Part shown: piece by piece, positions 11,752-22,167 of the stretch
How positions within the stretch are numbered: position 1 is the stretch's first letter
Layout: each line of letters starts with the position of its first letter
Assembly (NCBI GenBank): GCA_022827835.1
Contig: JAJEIO010000051.1
Span: forward strand, 54,192-118,191
Origin: Candidatus Latescibacterota bacterium
Lineage (GTDB): Bacteria > Latescibacterota > UBA2968 > UBA8231
Direction of reading: 5' to 3'
DNA: 64,000 bases
Notes under the pieces: model-generated
Databases searched by the model: none
Told to the model about the DNA's origin: nothing
Seen by the model: only the letters and a program-made list of their open reading frames with translations
Program-made: the position numbers and the translations under genes

Positions 11752-13673
11752 GCCTCATCCTCGTCGCTCAAGGTGCGCACTGGTTTGCGGGCGAGAGGCT
11801 CTCCGGCCAAGACTTGGTCGATCTCCGCGTCGTCGAGGACTTCGTACGCGAGGAGGGCGCGGGCCAAGGAATGCAGCTTGTCCTCCTTTTCCCCGAGGAT
11901 GCGCAGCGCCGTTTCCTCGGCCTCCACCACTAGCTTGCGGATCTCGCGATCGACGGCTTGGGCTGTCTCCTCGCTCAAGTGGCGGCTGCGGGTGAATTCC
12001 TTGCCGAGGAAGACCTCGTCGTCGCCGCCGCCCAACGAGAGGGGGCCAAGCTCTTCGTTCATACCCCACTCGCAGACCATCGAACGGGCCAAGCGCGTCA
12101 CCTGCTGGTAGTCGCCTTGGGCTCCAGTCGAGCGCTCGGCAAAGATCAATTTCTCAGCGGCGCAGCCGCCTAGCGCCGTGGCCAAGTGCGCCTTGAGCCG
12201 CGTCTCAGTCAGCGAACGCCGTTCATCGGCCAGAAAGGAAACCATCCCCATGGCCTGCCCGCGCGGGATGATGGTCGCCTTGCCAATGGCCGGACCGCCT
12301 TTGAGGCTCTTGGCGACCAAGGCGTGGCCCGCTTCGTGGTACGCCGAAAGCCGCTGATCCTCCTCGGTCAGGACCATGCTGCGGCGCTCGGCCCCGAGCA
12401 TCACCTTGTCTTTGGCCGCCTCAAAGTCGCCCATGTCAACGGTCTTGCGGTCGCGCCGCGAGGCCAGCAAGGCCGCTTCGTTGACCAAGTTCTCCAAGTC
12501 GGCTCCAGAAAGCCCGGGCGTGCCCTGCGCGACCTTTTGCAAATCGACGTCCGGATCCAGCGGCACCTTGCGCACATGGACCTTGAGTACGCCCTCCCGC
12601 CCCCTGACGTCGGGCAGGTCAACCACCACCCGGCGATCAAAGCGACCGGGCCGCAACAGCGCCGGGTCGAGCACATCGGGGCGATTGGTCGCGGCGATGA
12701 GAATGACGCCGTCATTGGACTCAAAGCCGTCCATTTCCACTAGAAGCTGATTGAGGGTTTGCTCGCGCTCGTCGTGGCCGCCGCCAATGCCGGCACCTCG
12801 ATGGCGACCCACCGCATCGATCTCATCGACGAAGATCAGGCACGGGGCATTGGCCTTGCCCTGCTCAAAAAGGTCGCGCACGCGCGAAGCTCCGACGCCG
12901 ACGAACATCTCGACAAAGTCCGAGCCGCTAATCGAAAAGAAGGGCACCCCCGCTTCGCCGGCCACTGCGCGCGCCAAGTGCGTCTTGCCCGTGCCCGGTG
13001 GCCCGACCATCAAGACGCCCTTGGGAATCCGTCCGCCGAGGCGCTGGAACCGATGGGGATCCTTGAGAAACTCAATGATTTCCTCCAACTCCTTCTTGGC
13101 CTCGTCGGCCCCAGCCACATCGGCAAAGGTAGCCTTGTGCTTGTCTTCCATCAGGAGCTTAGCCCGACTTTTGCCAAAGGAAAACAGCCCGCGCGCGCCG
13201 CCCTGCATCTGCCGCAGCATGAATATCCAGAAGGCGATAAACAGCAGCCACGGCAAAAAGCTGAAGAGAAAATTGTACCAGCGGAAGGGTTCTTCCTCAA
13301 AGCGAAAATCGACTCCTCGTTCCTCCCATTCGCGCTTGGTCGCCGCGTCTATTGGCCCCAAGTTGACCACAAAGCGGATTCCGTTGTGCAAGACGCCCTT
13401 GAACTCGCGCTCGCCTACGATGACGGCCTCGGCGATGCGATCCTCTTCCAAGTATTGGCGGTATTGCTTGTAGGAGACTAGTTGAGGATCGGAGGGTTTG
13501 CTGCCAAAGAATTTGGCGGTGAAGATCATTACCAATACGAAGAACAGCCAAAACGCTTGGGTCCGCGAGGGGCGGCGCCAGCGGCGCGGCTTGTCTTCCC
13601 CGTCGCCCTGCCCGCGGTCGTCCCTAAGACGCGTGGGGCGCTCTTCTGGGGCCTGCTTTTTTGGTCCCTCCAT
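11748..13673 (-). CDS. ftsH: ATP-dependent zinc metalloprotease FtsH
   Basis: Walker [12 protein letters not shown] pattern ([18 protein letters not shown]), HEAGH. Confidence 0.98.
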   Translation of the reverse strand: MEGPKKQAPEERPTRLRDDRGQGDGEDKPRRWRRPSRTQAFWLFFVLVMIFTAKFFGSKPSDPQLVSYKQYRQYLEEDRIAEAVIVGEREFKGVLHNGIRFVVNLGPIDAATKREWEERGVDFRFEEEPFRWYNFLFSFLPWLLFIAFWIFMLRQMQGGARGLFSFGKSRAKLLMEDKHKATFADVAGADEAKKELEEIIEFLKDPHRFQRLGGRIPKGVLMVGPPGTGKTHLARAVAGEAGVPFFSISGSDFVEMFVGVGASRVRDLFEQGKANAPCLIFVDEIDAVGRHRGAGIGGGHDEREQTLNQLLVEMDGFESNDGVILIAATNRPDVLDPALLRPGRFDRRVVVDLPDVRGREGVLKVHVRKVPLDPDVDLQKVAQGTPGLSGADLENLVNEAALLASRRDRKTVDMGDFEAAKDKVMLGAERRSMVLTEEDQRLSAYHEAGHALVAKSLKGGPAIGKATIIPRGQAMGMVSFLADERRSLTETRLKAHLATALGGCAAEKLIFAERSTGAQGDYQQVTRLARSMVCEWGMNEELGPLSLGGGDDEVFLGKEFTRSRHLSEETAQAVDREIRKLVVEAEETALRILGEKEDKLHSLARALLAYEVLDDAEIDQVLAGEPLARKPVRTLSDEDEA

Positions 13674-13689
13674 GATAGATACTCTTAGG

Positions 13690-15078
13690 TCAATCGCCGT
13701 CCCAATGCCCCAGCGTGCATAAGGCGATGCGGCGCGTAGTAGATTTTATTCTGAAGGCATTGCTAGAACGCAGGGGCGCGACCCAAGCTATTTCCTCTGC
13801 TCGGGCCAGCACTAGCACTTCGTCGCGCGAGATTTTCGGCCATTTGGCGTCAATGAGAAAGTCGCTCAGTTTTTTGTGTCCTTCCATGCCCAGCGGCTGG
13901 AAGCGATCACCCGGCCGCAGGCTGCGCACTTGCACCCATGCACCGAGGCGGTCCGCGTCTAAAGCCACCTGCGTGCCACCTAGCTGAGACTTGTCAAAGT
14001 GCTCCGAGCGGACGACTTGGACGCGGATTTTCACGCCGTGCTCTCTTAGCACGAGTACGCCGGGAATCTCAAAACAGCACGCGACCGGCGGCCGCTGACC
14101 GCGACGCAAGATATAGCGCGTGCCACAACCCTGCCCCCTCAGCCCAGCACCCACCACCCGCAGGCGCTTGTCATCGGCCTCAATCCAGCCCCGCACTTGC
14201 TCGACGCGGGCAAAATCAAAAGGGCCTTCTGCGGCGGCAAGGCCCTGAAGCACGGTGCGCAACACGCGCCTTTGTATGGCTATATGATAAGCGAGAAGCC
14301 TATTACTATCAAGAGCCACCTTGTCGTTGCAACACTCGCAAATCACTGTATCTAAAGCCTCTTGGGCTAGCGCGGCGAGCAAGTCGTCCTCGGCCTTGAG
14401 CAGCGCGGCCGTGCGATTTAGAACCTCGGTTATGTTAGAATTATAGCTCTTGAGCAAGGGCAATAGTTCCCCACGCACTCGATTGCGCAAAAATCGCCGG
14501 TCGCGGTTGGAGGGATCCTCTCGGTAGCGCAAGCCCTGCTGGCGCGCGTATTGCTCGATTTCAGCGCGCCGCACGCGCAGCAGCGGCCGCAAATAGCGGC
14601 CCTCGCGCGCAATCTCCATGCCCCCTAAACCGGTGGCACCGCTGCCGCGCAACAGGCGCAAGATCACGGTCTCGGCTTGATCGTCGGCGTGGTGACCCAA
14701 GGCGATGAACTCGGCCCCGATCCGGTCGGCGACTTGGTCGAGAAAGGCGTAGCGCAGCAGCCGCCCCGCTTCCTCCAGCGACAGGCCCTCGGTTCGGGCG
14801 TAAGCCCTTACGTCGAGCCGCTCTATCGAGCAGGGCAGCCCGCGCCGCTTCGCCTCGTTGGCGACAAAGCGGCTGTCGTCCGCCGAATCCGACCGCAGCG
14901 CGTGGTCCAAGTGCGCCACGTGCAACCGGTACCCTAGGCCATCCAAGACATCGAGCAGCACGGTCGAATCGACGCCGCCCGACGCAGCGACGACTAAGCT
15001 AGCATCGGCCTGCAATCCCGCTTCCTGTAGCACTTGCCGCACATTGGCGACTATGGCTTCCATAGCCTTCGTTCCCAT
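13690..15078 (-). CDS. tilS: tRNA(Ile)-lysidine synthase
   Basis: PP-loop SGGVDSTVLLDVL, GHHADDQAETVILRLLRGSG; C-terminal RFQPLGMEGHKKLSDFLID. Confidence 0.95.
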   Translation of the reverse strand: MGTKAMEAIVANVRQVLQEAGLQADASLVVAASGGVDSTVLLDVLDGLGYRLHVAHLDHALRSDSADDSRFVANEAKRRGLPCSIERLDVRAYARTEGLSLEEAGRLLRYAFLDQVADRIGAEFIALGHHADDQAETVILRLLRGSGATGLGGMEIAREGRYLRPLLRVRRAEIEQYARQQGLRYREDPSNRDRRFLRNRVRGELLPLLKSYNSNITEVLNRTAALLKAEDDLLAALAQEALDTVICECCNDKVALDSNRLLAYHIAIQRRVLRTVLQGLAAAEGPFDFARVEQVRGWIEADDKRLRVVGAGLRGQGCGTRYILRRGQRPPVACCFEIPGVLVLREHGVKIRVQVVRSEHFDKSQLGGTQVALDADRLGAWVQVRSLRPGDRFQPLGMEGHKKLSDFLIDAKWPKISRDEVLVLARAEEIAWVAPLRSSNAFRIKSTTRRIALCTLGHWDGD

Positions 15079-15144
15079 CGCGCAAAAACAGAAAATTCCC
15101 CTGAATAAGTAATAGGAAGGGCAAATTAGACGAAGAGGTGCCCC

Positions 15145-15173
15145 TTGACAAATGAACTAATGTGCAGTATATA
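15145..15173 (+). promoter_or_regulatory. Sigma70-like promoter of lexA
   Basis: TTGACA (15145-15150), 17-nt spacer, TATATA (15168-15173), about 50 nt upstream of the lexA ATG. Confidence 0.65.
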
Positions 15174-15223
15174 TATTTTCAGTTCTACTTTCACTTTTCC
15201 TCCCCAGTTATGGAGGTACACTC

Positions 15224-15850
15224 ATGCCCAAACCCCTAACCGAACGCCAACGAGCAATTTACGACTTCATCGCCGATGCAATTCGCTCCGGGGGTCCCCC
15301 CACGATCCGCGAGATCATGGACGTCTTTGGCATCAACTCCACCAATAGCGTGCGCACCACCTTGGAAACCTTGGAGAAAAAAGGCTACATCCGCCGCCGG
15401 GCGCGCCGCTCCCGGGGGATAGAGCTCGTCGATTTCGTCAAGCCCGCTTCCCTTTCCGCGGATCTGCGCGAAGTGCCCCTCGTGGGCCGGGTCGCTGCGG
15501 GCACCCCCATCCTCGCCACCGAAAACATCGAGAACACACTCAATGTCGATCCATCGCTCGTCCCCGCTTCGGGCGATGTCTTCGCGTTGCGCATCCACGG
15601 CGAGAGCATGTGCAACGCCGGGATTCTCGACGGCGACATCGTCATCGCTCGCCAGCAAGACCGCGCCGAGCGCGGCGATATCGTCGTCGCGCTGCTCGGC
15701 GACGAGGCCACGGTCAAGCGCTATGCTCCCGACCCCGACGGCATCCGGCTCCTGCCCGAAAACGAGGCGTTTGAACCCATCGTCGTCGCGCCCGACGCCG
15801 ACGAGTTCAGCATCGCTGGCAAAGTAGTGGGCCTCATGCGCCGCTTCTAG
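15224..15850 (+). CDS. lexA: LexA repressor
   Basis: N-terminal wHTH; VGRVAAGTP cleavage region; HGESM catalytic Ser motif; ATVKR catalytic Lys region. Confidence 0.95.
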   Translation: MPKPLTERQRAIYDFIADAIRSGGPPTIREIMDVFGINSTNSVRTTLETLEKKGYIRRRARRSRGIELVDFVKPASLSADLREVPLVGRVAAGTPILATENIENTLNVDPSLVPASGDVFALRIHGESMCNAGILDGDIVIARQQDRAERGDIVVALLGDEATVKRYAPDPDGIRLLPENEAFEPIVVAPDADEFSIAGKVVGLMRRF

Positions 15851-15861
15851 GGTGAGCTTAG

Positions 15862-17190
15862 TTGGATGCTGCTTTGCGGCGCGTCCATGCGCGCGCCATT
15901 TTTGCCGCCGGGGTCGCTGCCGCCGATCCCGGCCGTTGTATCCACCAAACCCTCGCGGTCACAGGCGATGAGTTGCACTGTGGCTCGCTCCGCTTCTCCC
16001 TCGATACCATTTCCAGCCTGCGCCTAGTCGGTGCCGGCAAAGCCACCGCGGCCATGGCTGTGGCCACCGAAGCGATCCTCGGCGACCGCATTGACTGCGG
16101 GGCCATCAACACCAAGTACGGCCACGCCCTGCCGTTGGCGCGGGTCGAGACCTTTGAAGCCGGACATCCGGTCCCAGACGAAGCCGGTGTCGCCGGTGCA
16201 CGCCGCCAACTCGCGCTACTAGCAGACTTAGATACCGACGCGCTAGTCCTCGGCCTCTTCTCCGGCGGCGGCTCTGCTCTGCTACCCGCCCCAGCCGAGG
16301 GCCTAACCCTCGCAGAAAAGCAAGAAACCACCCGCCTCCTGCTCGCCTGCGGCGCGACCATCGACGAAATCAACGCCCTGCGCAAACACCTTTCGGCCAT
16401 CAAGGGCGGACTACTCGCCCGCGCAGCCGCACCCGCCCGCGTCGTCGCCCTCATGCTCTCGGACGTCATCGGCGACCCCCCCGACACCATCGCCTCCGGC
16501 CCGACCCATCCTGACGCCACGACCTTTGGCGATTGCCTAGCTATCGTCGATCGCTACGACCTGCGCGACCAGCTTCCCCCTTCGGTCCGTCAGCACCTCG
16601 AAGCTGGCACCCGAGGCGAGCAACCGGAAACCCCCAAACCTGGAGACCCTTGCTTTACTCGCGCCGAGAGCTTGGTCATTGGCAACAGCCGCTTGGCCAT
16701 TGACGCGGCCGCAAACCAAGCCAGCAAACTCGGCTATGAGGTGTGCGTCCTCACCAGCCGCTTGCAAGGTGAGGCACGCCATGCCGCCACCGCGTTGGTC
16801 TCCATCGCCCAAGAAACCGCAGAGACCAACCGTCCCATCGCTCGGCCCGCTTGTCTCATCGCTGGCGGCGAGACGACTGTCACCCTGCGCGGCGACGGCA
16901 AGGGCGGGCGCAACCAAGAATTAGCCTTAGCCGCATCCCTCCAGCTCGACGGTTGGCCCACCATCACCCTGCTCTCCGGCGGCACCGACGGCACCGATGG
17001 TCCCACTGATGCCGCTGGTGCCCTAGCCGACGGCCAGACCTTGAGCCGCGCCCGCGCCCAAGGTCTCGACGCCCACGCCTTTCTCGACCGCCACGATTCC
17101 TATCCCTTCTTCGCGGCGTTGGACGACCTCGTCATCACGGGTCCTACAGGCACTAACGTCATGGATCTACAAATCATCCTCATAGCCTGA
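15862..17190 (+). CDS. Glycerate 2-kinase (MOFRL family)
   Basis: GAGKATAAMA, SGGGSALLPAP, LSDVIGDPPDTIASGP, GGETTVTLRGDGKGGRNQELAL. Confidence 0.92.
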   Translation: MDAALRRVHARAIFAAGVAAADPGRCIHQTLAVTGDELHCGSLRFSLDTISSLRLVGAGKATAAMAVATEAILGDRIDCGAINTKYGHALPLARVETFEAGHPVPDEAGVAGARRQLALLADLDTDALVLGLFSGGGSALLPAPAEGLTLAEKQETTRLLLACGATIDEINALRKHLSAIKGGLLARAAAPARVVALMLSDVIGDPPDTIASGPTHPDATTFGDCLAIVDRYDLRDQLPPSVRQHLEAGTRGEQPETPKPGDPCFTRAESLVIGNSRLAIDAAANQASKLGYEVCVLTSRLQGEARHAATALVSIAQETAETNRPIARPACLIAGGETTVTLRGDGKGGRNQELALAASLQLDGWPTITLLSGGTDGTDGPTDAAGALADGQTLSRARAQGLDAHAFLDRHDSYPFFAALDDLVITGPTGTNVMDLQIILIA

Positions 17191-17268
17191 AAATCGTCCC
17201 CCCTGCGGGAGATGGTGCCGTGAGCCGATTTGACACTCTGCCACCCTTCCGCTAGCTTTTTACAACCC

Positions 17269-18195
17269 ATGCTCAAGAGTCTTCTTCCGCTTGCCTTAGC
17301 CCTGTTGCTAACTGGGACTGTACACGCCGCCTCGCGCTACGCCGGCGAGTTCCTCGGCTTGGGCGCGGGTGCCCGCTCTGCGGCCTTGGGCAGCGCCTAT
17401 GTGGCCCTCGCCGACGACGCCACTGCGGGCTATTGGAATGCGGCTGGCCTATCCGCCCTCAGCGGTCGCCAAGTTCACCTGACACATTCCGAACACTTCT
17501 CCGGCCTCATCCAGCGCGATTTTGTCGCCGTCGCCCGTCCAGGTCGCCTTTTGCACGGCATGGCCCTGAGCGTGGTGCGCATGGGCATTGACGACATCCA
17601 CTTTACCGAACTGCCGGATCCCCTTCAGTCTCCCAGTACTGACAATCGTCCTCGCATCGCCTCTACCGAACAAAGCGCGGATTACGCCCTGTACCTGTCG
17701 GGCAGTCGTCGGCTCGGTGCGCGCCTATCCCTCGGGCTAAGCGCCAAGGCCATTTACCGCCACGTCGCTTCCTTTAACGCCTATGGCTTTGGCCTTGACC
17801 TAGGCGTGCGCTACCAATTGAGTCCCCAGATCGCGCTGGCAGCTAACGTGCGCGACATTACCACCACGCCCATCGTCTGGAATACGGACATCAGCGACCG
17901 CATCCAACCTTCGCTGCTCTTGGGCGCAGCGTACGCCATACCCATTGCCGGGGGCCAGACCACCGCCCTCCTATCCACCCGCTCCGGCGGCGACACGGCA
18001 ACCGCCGACGTCCCGCTCAACGCCGGCGTAGAATACCGCCACCATTACATCACCCTGCGGGCCGGGCTAGAGGAAGGCCGCCAGTCCTTTGGGCTAGGGC
18101 TCACCCCATACAGCAACCTCGACCTCGACCTTGCCTATTTACAGCACGATGCGCTCGAAGCAACCTACCAGTTGTCCGCCAGCTTCCGCTTCTGA
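17269..18195 (+). CDS. PorV/UPF0164-like outer-membrane protein
   Basis: Signal peptide MLKSLLPLALALLLTGTVHA; FLGLGAGARSAALGSAYVALADDATAGYWNAAGLS typical of the PorV/PorQ family. Confidence 0.75.
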   Translation: MLKSLLPLALALLLTGTVHAASRYAGEFLGLGAGARSAALGSAYVALADDATAGYWNAAGLSALSGRQVHLTHSEHFSGLIQRDFVAVARPGRLLHGMALSVVRMGIDDIHFTELPDPLQSPSTDNRPRIASTEQSADYALYLSGSRRLGARLSLGLSAKAIYRHVASFNAYGFGLDLGVRYQLSPQIALAANVRDITTTPIVWNTDISDRIQPSLLLGAAYAIPIAGGQTTALLSTRSGGDTATADVPLNAGVEYRHHYITLRAGLEEGRQSFGLGLTPYSNLDLDLAYLQHDALEATYQLSASFRF

Positions 18196-19075
18196 GCAAC
18201 CTCGCGTCGGCTACGTAGCCCTAGCCGGTCGCCCTAACGCGGGTAAATCCACCCTCTTCAACGCCTTCTTGGGCCAACGGCTCTCCATCGTCACCGCCAA
18301 ACCGCAGACGACTCGCAGCCGCATTCTCGGCATTCTCACCCGTCCACAGAGTCAGATAATTTTCTTGGACACGCCGGGCCTGCTCGAGGCCTCCTACAAG
18401 CTGCACGAGACCATGGCCCACCAGATCGACCAAGCCGCCCGCCAAGCCGACCTCGTCTTGCTGCTGTTCGACGCCTCCCGTCCCAAAGACCGCATCACGC
18501 TAGTAAAGTACTTCTTAGCACACACGCGGGTACCAGTCTTGGCCGTGCTCAACAAAATTGACCTAGTACAACCCACCCAGTTAGACGGCCTGCAAAAAAG
18601 TCTCGCGGATGAGTTCGGCATCGCCAGCCCCATCCCGGTCTCCGCCCTGCGCGGTGACGGGCTCGGCGATTTGCTGTCGCGCCTAGAGACCCAGCTACCT
18701 TGCGGCCCCAAGCTCTACCCGGACGATATGGTGGCCGAACAGCCTGAGCGGTTTTTTGCCGCCGAGCGCATTCGCGAGGTGGCTTTTGAGCACCTCGAAG
18801 ACGAGTTGCCCTACGCCATCAACATCCACATCGAGGAATTCCGCCAGCGCCCTGGCCACAAAACCTACATTCGCGCCATTATCTACGTCGGACGCGAGAG
18901 CCAAAAGGGCATCGTCATCGGCAAGAAGGGCCTGCGCCTGCGATCAATCGGACGCAAAGCCCGCGCTGCCTTAGAGGAACTACTCGACGCGCCCGTCTAT
19001 GTAGAGCTGTGGGTAAAAGTCCGCCCAGACTGGCGCGACAAAGAGCGCGATTTGCGGGAATTTGGTTATCTCTAA
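18152..19075 (+). CDS. era: GTPase Era
   Basis: GRPNAGKSTLFN (G1), DTPG (G3), NKID (G4), C-terminal KH domain GIVIGKKGLRLRSIGRKAR. Start inferred at 18152. Confidence 0.95.
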   Translation, partial: RSKQPTSCPPASASEQPRVGYVALAGRPNAGKSTLFNAFLGQRLSIVTAKPQTTRSRILGILTRPQSQIIFLDTPGLLEASYKLHETMAHQIDQAARQADLVLLLFDASRPKDRITLVKYFLAHTRVPVLAVLNKIDLVQPTQLDGLQKSLADEFGIASPIPVSALRGDGLGDLLSRLETQLPCGPKLYPDDMVAEQPERFFAAERIREVAFEHLEDELPYAINIHIEEFRQRPGHKTYIRAIIYVGRESQKGIVIGKKGLRLRSIGRKARAALEELLDAPVYVELWVKVRPDWRDKERDLREFGYL

Positions 19076-19099
19076 GTCTCAGAAAGGAACGCTAAACCA

Positions 19100-20407
19100 A
19101 TGAACGTCCTAGTCGTCGGCAAAGGGGGGCGCGAACACGCCCTCGTGTGGAAGCTGGCACAGAGCCAGCGCATCGACAAACTCTACGTCGCCCCCGGCAA
19201 TCCCGGCATGGCCTCCCTCGCTGAATGCGTCGATATCCGCGTCGATACCCCTGTGGCCGAACGCGAAAAACTCGTCGGCGAAATCGAGCGCCTAATTGCC
19301 TTTGCCCACGAGCAGCAAATCGGGCTGACCGTCGTCGGCCCGGACGACGCCTTAGCCGGCGGCATTGTCGATCGCTTCCGCGCCAGTGGCTTGGCGATCT
19401 TCGGCCCCACTGAAGCCGCGGCCCGCATCGAAAGCAGCAAGGTCTTCGCCAAGGAACTAATGGAGCGCGTCGGCGTCCCCACCGCTCGGCACCAGAGTTT
19501 CACCGACAGCCAAGCTGCCAGCGCCTATATCCGCGAGCAGGGTGCCCCAATCGTGGTCAAGGCCAGCGGCCTAGCCGCCGGTAAGGGCGCGGTCGTCTGC
19601 CAGAGCGTAGATCAAGCCCTCGCAGCAGCGCACGAAATGCTCGACGAAGACGTTTTGGGCGGGGCTGGCCATCACATCGTCGTCGAGGAATACATGACCG
19701 GCGAGGAAGCCTCGCTCTTTGCAATCTGCGATGGCGAGCATTTTATCACCCTGACACCCGCCCAAGACCACAAACCCATCTACGACGGCGACAAAGGCCC
19801 CAATACCGGCGGCATGGGGGCCTACGCCCCGGCACCTGTGATGACGCCGGCCCTAGTGCATGAAGCCGAAGAGCGCATCATCCGACCTGTGCTCGCCGAA
19901 ATGCGCCGACTGGGCACTCCGTACCAAGGCGTGCTTTACTGCGGGCTGATGTGTACCGACGCCGGCGTCAAAGTCGTAGAGTTCAACGCCCGCTTCGGCG
20001 ACCCCGAATGCCAGATCCTCATGCCCCTGCTCAAAACCGACCTCGTCGATTTGTTCACCGCCGCTTGCGACGGTCGCTTGGACCAGATGCAAGTCGAATG
20101 CTCGCCCGGGGCGGCTGTCTGCGTAGTCATGGCCTCGAACGGCTATCCCCAAGCCTATGAGAAGGGCTTGGAAATCCGCGGCTTGGAGGCTTTTGCCGAC
20201 CGCGACGACATAGTCGTCTTTCACGCTGGTACGGCCCAGCGCGACGGTCGCGTCATTACGGATGGCGGTCGAGTGCTCGGCGTGACGGCCACGGACGCCA
20301 ATCTCCAAGCTGCCGTCGCCAAAGCCTACTCAGCAGTAGATCAGATCGCCTTCGACAACGCCTATTGCCGCCGCGACATCGCCTATCGGGCATTGGGGCG
20401 CGCCTGA
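19100..20407 (+). CDS. purD: Phosphoribosylamine--glycine ligase
   Basis: VLVVGKGGREHALVWKL, ATP-grasp, FNARFGDPECQ. Confidence 0.97.
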   Translation: MNVLVVGKGGREHALVWKLAQSQRIDKLYVAPGNPGMASLAECVDIRVDTPVAEREKLVGEIERLIAFAHEQQIGLTVVGPDDALAGGIVDRFRASGLAIFGPTEAAARIESSKVFAKELMERVGVPTARHQSFTDSQAASAYIREQGAPIVVKASGLAAGKGAVVCQSVDQALAAAHEMLDEDVLGGAGHHIVVEEYMTGEEASLFAICDGEHFITLTPAQDHKPIYDGDKGPNTGGMGAYAPAPVMTPALVHEAEERIIRPVLAEMRRLGTPYQGVLYCGLMCTDAGVKVVEFNARFGDPECQILMPLLKTDLVDLFTAACDGRLDQMQVECSPGAAVCVVMASNGYPQAYEKGLEIRGLEAFADRDDIVVFHAGTAQRDGRVITDGGRVLGVTATDANLQAAVAKAYSAVDQIAFDNAYCRRDIAYRALGRA

Positions 20408-20417
20408 AGCTCTTGCC

Positions 20418-20783
20418 ATGCCCAACGACGCACTCCGCCTGCGCAACATGCGCTTTTTTGCCTATCACGGGCTTTTCCCCGAAGAGACCGCACTCGGCCA
20501 GCACTACGAGGTCGATGTCGAACTCTACGGCGATTTTCGCCAAGCAGGGCGCAGCGACGACATAGACGCGGCGATCAACTATCCAGAGGTGTACGCACTG
20601 GTGGCCGATGTCGTAACCGGCGAGCCTTGCAAATTGGTCGAAGCCCTCGCCGAGCGCATTGCCGAGAAGGTTGGCACCCATTGCGCCCCGGTCGAACTCG
20701 TCGTCCGCGTGCGCAAACCCAATCCTCCGGTCGCTGCGCACTTTGACGGCATCGAAGTCGAAATACGCCGGTCCTATGCCTGA
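20418..20783 (+). CDS. folB: Dihydroneopterin aldolase
   Basis: MRFFAYHGLFPEE; VELVVRVRKPNPPV; followed by folK. Confidence 0.92.
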   Translation: MPNDALRLRNMRFFAYHGLFPEETALGQHYEVDVELYGDFRQAGRSDDIDAAINYPEVYALVADVVTGEPCKLVEALAERIAEKVGTHCAPVELVVRVRKPNPPVAAHFDGIEVEIRRSYA

Positions 20784-21285
20784 GCGAGCCTATATAGCCA
20801 TCGGCAGCAACCTCGGCGATCGCCGCGCGTACCTCGAAGCCGGGCTCGGAGAAGTCGCCGCGCTCCCCAGTACACACCTCGTGGCCGTCTCCTGCGCCTA
20901 CGAAACCCGGCCGCTGGGACCGATCGATCAACCGGATTTCCTCAACGCCGTCTTTGCCATAGAAACCTCGCTCGCTCCTGATCCATTGCTCGCCGCCCTG
21001 CTCGCCGCGGAAAAAAAGCACCAGCGGCAACGCCGTATTCACTGGGGACCGCGCACCCTCGACCTCGATCTGCTGCTCTACGGCAAGCGCGTCGTCGAAA
21101 GCGCGGATCTGACTCTGCCGCACCCGCACATGCACGAGCGCAGCTTTGTACTAGTGCCCCTTTGCGAAATCGCCCCGCGACTTAGCCATCCAGTCACCGG
21201 CAGGCCATTTGCTGCGTACCTCGCCGCACTCAACTGTCGCGAAGCCAAGGCCACCGGCCCCCTCGCCCTTCCCGCCATCCCATGA
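20776..21285 (+). CDS. folK: HPPK (2-amino-4-hydroxy-6-hydroxymethyldihydropteridine pyrophosphokinase)
   Basis: YIAIGSNLGDRRAYL, RTLDLDLLLYG, LPHPHMHERSFVLVPL. Start ATG at 20776 overlaps the end of folB. Confidence 0.95.
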   Translation: MPERAYIAIGSNLGDRRAYLEAGLGEVAALPSTHLVAVSCAYETRPLGPIDQPDFLNAVFAIETSLAPDPLLAALLAAEKKHQRQRRIHWGPRTLDLDLLLYGKRVVESADLTLPHPHMHERSFVLVPLCEIAPRLSHPVTGRPFAAYLAALNCREAKATGPLALPAIP

Positions 21286-22136
21286 AACGCATACACACGG
21301 TCGCGGAAATGCAGGCTCAGTCCGACGCTTGGCGCGGCGCGGGCCTATGCGTTGGACTAGTGCCGACGATGGGTTTTTTGCACGAGGGACACCTCAGCTT
21401 GGTCGATCACAGCCTCGAAGCCGCGGACCGCACGGTCGTCAGCATTTTCGTCAACCCACTGCAATTCGGGCCGAAAGAAGACTACGCCATTTATCCGCGC
21501 GACATGGAACGCGATCTCGACTTGCTGTCCCGCCGAGGAGTCGATGCAGTCTTTCACCCACAGACAGTGGAATTCTATCCCCCCGACTTCTCGACCTCCG
21601 TCGAGGTCGAAGAGCTAACCAAAGGTCTGTGCGGCCCCTTCCGCCCCGGTCACTTCCGCGGCGTCACCACCGTAGTGACCAAGCTGTTCACCGCCGTCAA
21701 ACCACACCTAGCCGTCTTCGGCCAAAAAGACTACCAGCAGGCGGCTGTCATTCGTCGATTAGTACGCGATTTGAACTTGGACTTGCGCGTCGAGGTCGCC
21801 CCCACCGTGCGTGAAGCAGACGGCTTGGCCATGAGCTCGCGCAACGTCCTCCTCAGCGCAGAAGAGCGACAGCGTGCATCAGCTCTCTACGAAGCGCTCA
21901 CAATGGGCCGGAAAAAAATCGAACAGGGCGAATGCGACGCCAGCCAAATCATCGCCGAGATGCGGGCGCACCTTGAGCGCGCGCTCGACGCGTCCATTGA
22001 CTACATTTCCATCGCACACCCGGACACGCTCGAAGAAATAACCCACATCGCCGGCCCGGTCGTCATCGCCCTCGCCGTGCGCCTGTCCAACGTCCGACTG
22101 ATCGACAACATCATCGCCGCGCCGCTCGACCGTTAG
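21282..22136 (+). CDS. panC: Pantothenate synthetase
   Basis: VPTMGFLHEGHLSLV, FVNPLQFGPKEDY, FGQKDYQQ, MSSRNVLLS. Confidence 0.97.
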   Translation: MKRIHTVAEMQAQSDAWRGAGLCVGLVPTMGFLHEGHLSLVDHSLEAADRTVVSIFVNPLQFGPKEDYAIYPRDMERDLDLLSRRGVDAVFHPQTVEFYPPDFSTSVEVEELTKGLCGPFRPGHFRGVTTVVTKLFTAVKPHLAVFGQKDYQQAAVIRRLVRDLNLDLRVEVAPTVREADGLAMSSRNVLLSAEERQRASALYEALTMGRKKIEQGECDASQIIAEMRAHLERALDASIDYISIAHPDTLEEITHIAGPVVIALAVRLSNVRLIDNIIAAPLDR

Positions 22137-22167
22137 TACGCACTTTCCTTAATGGAGGACAAACGAA

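Noticed and set aside
11275-13481. Several 180-280 aa plus-strand ORFs antisense to folP and ftsH
   Set aside because: Antisense shadows of strongly conserved genes.
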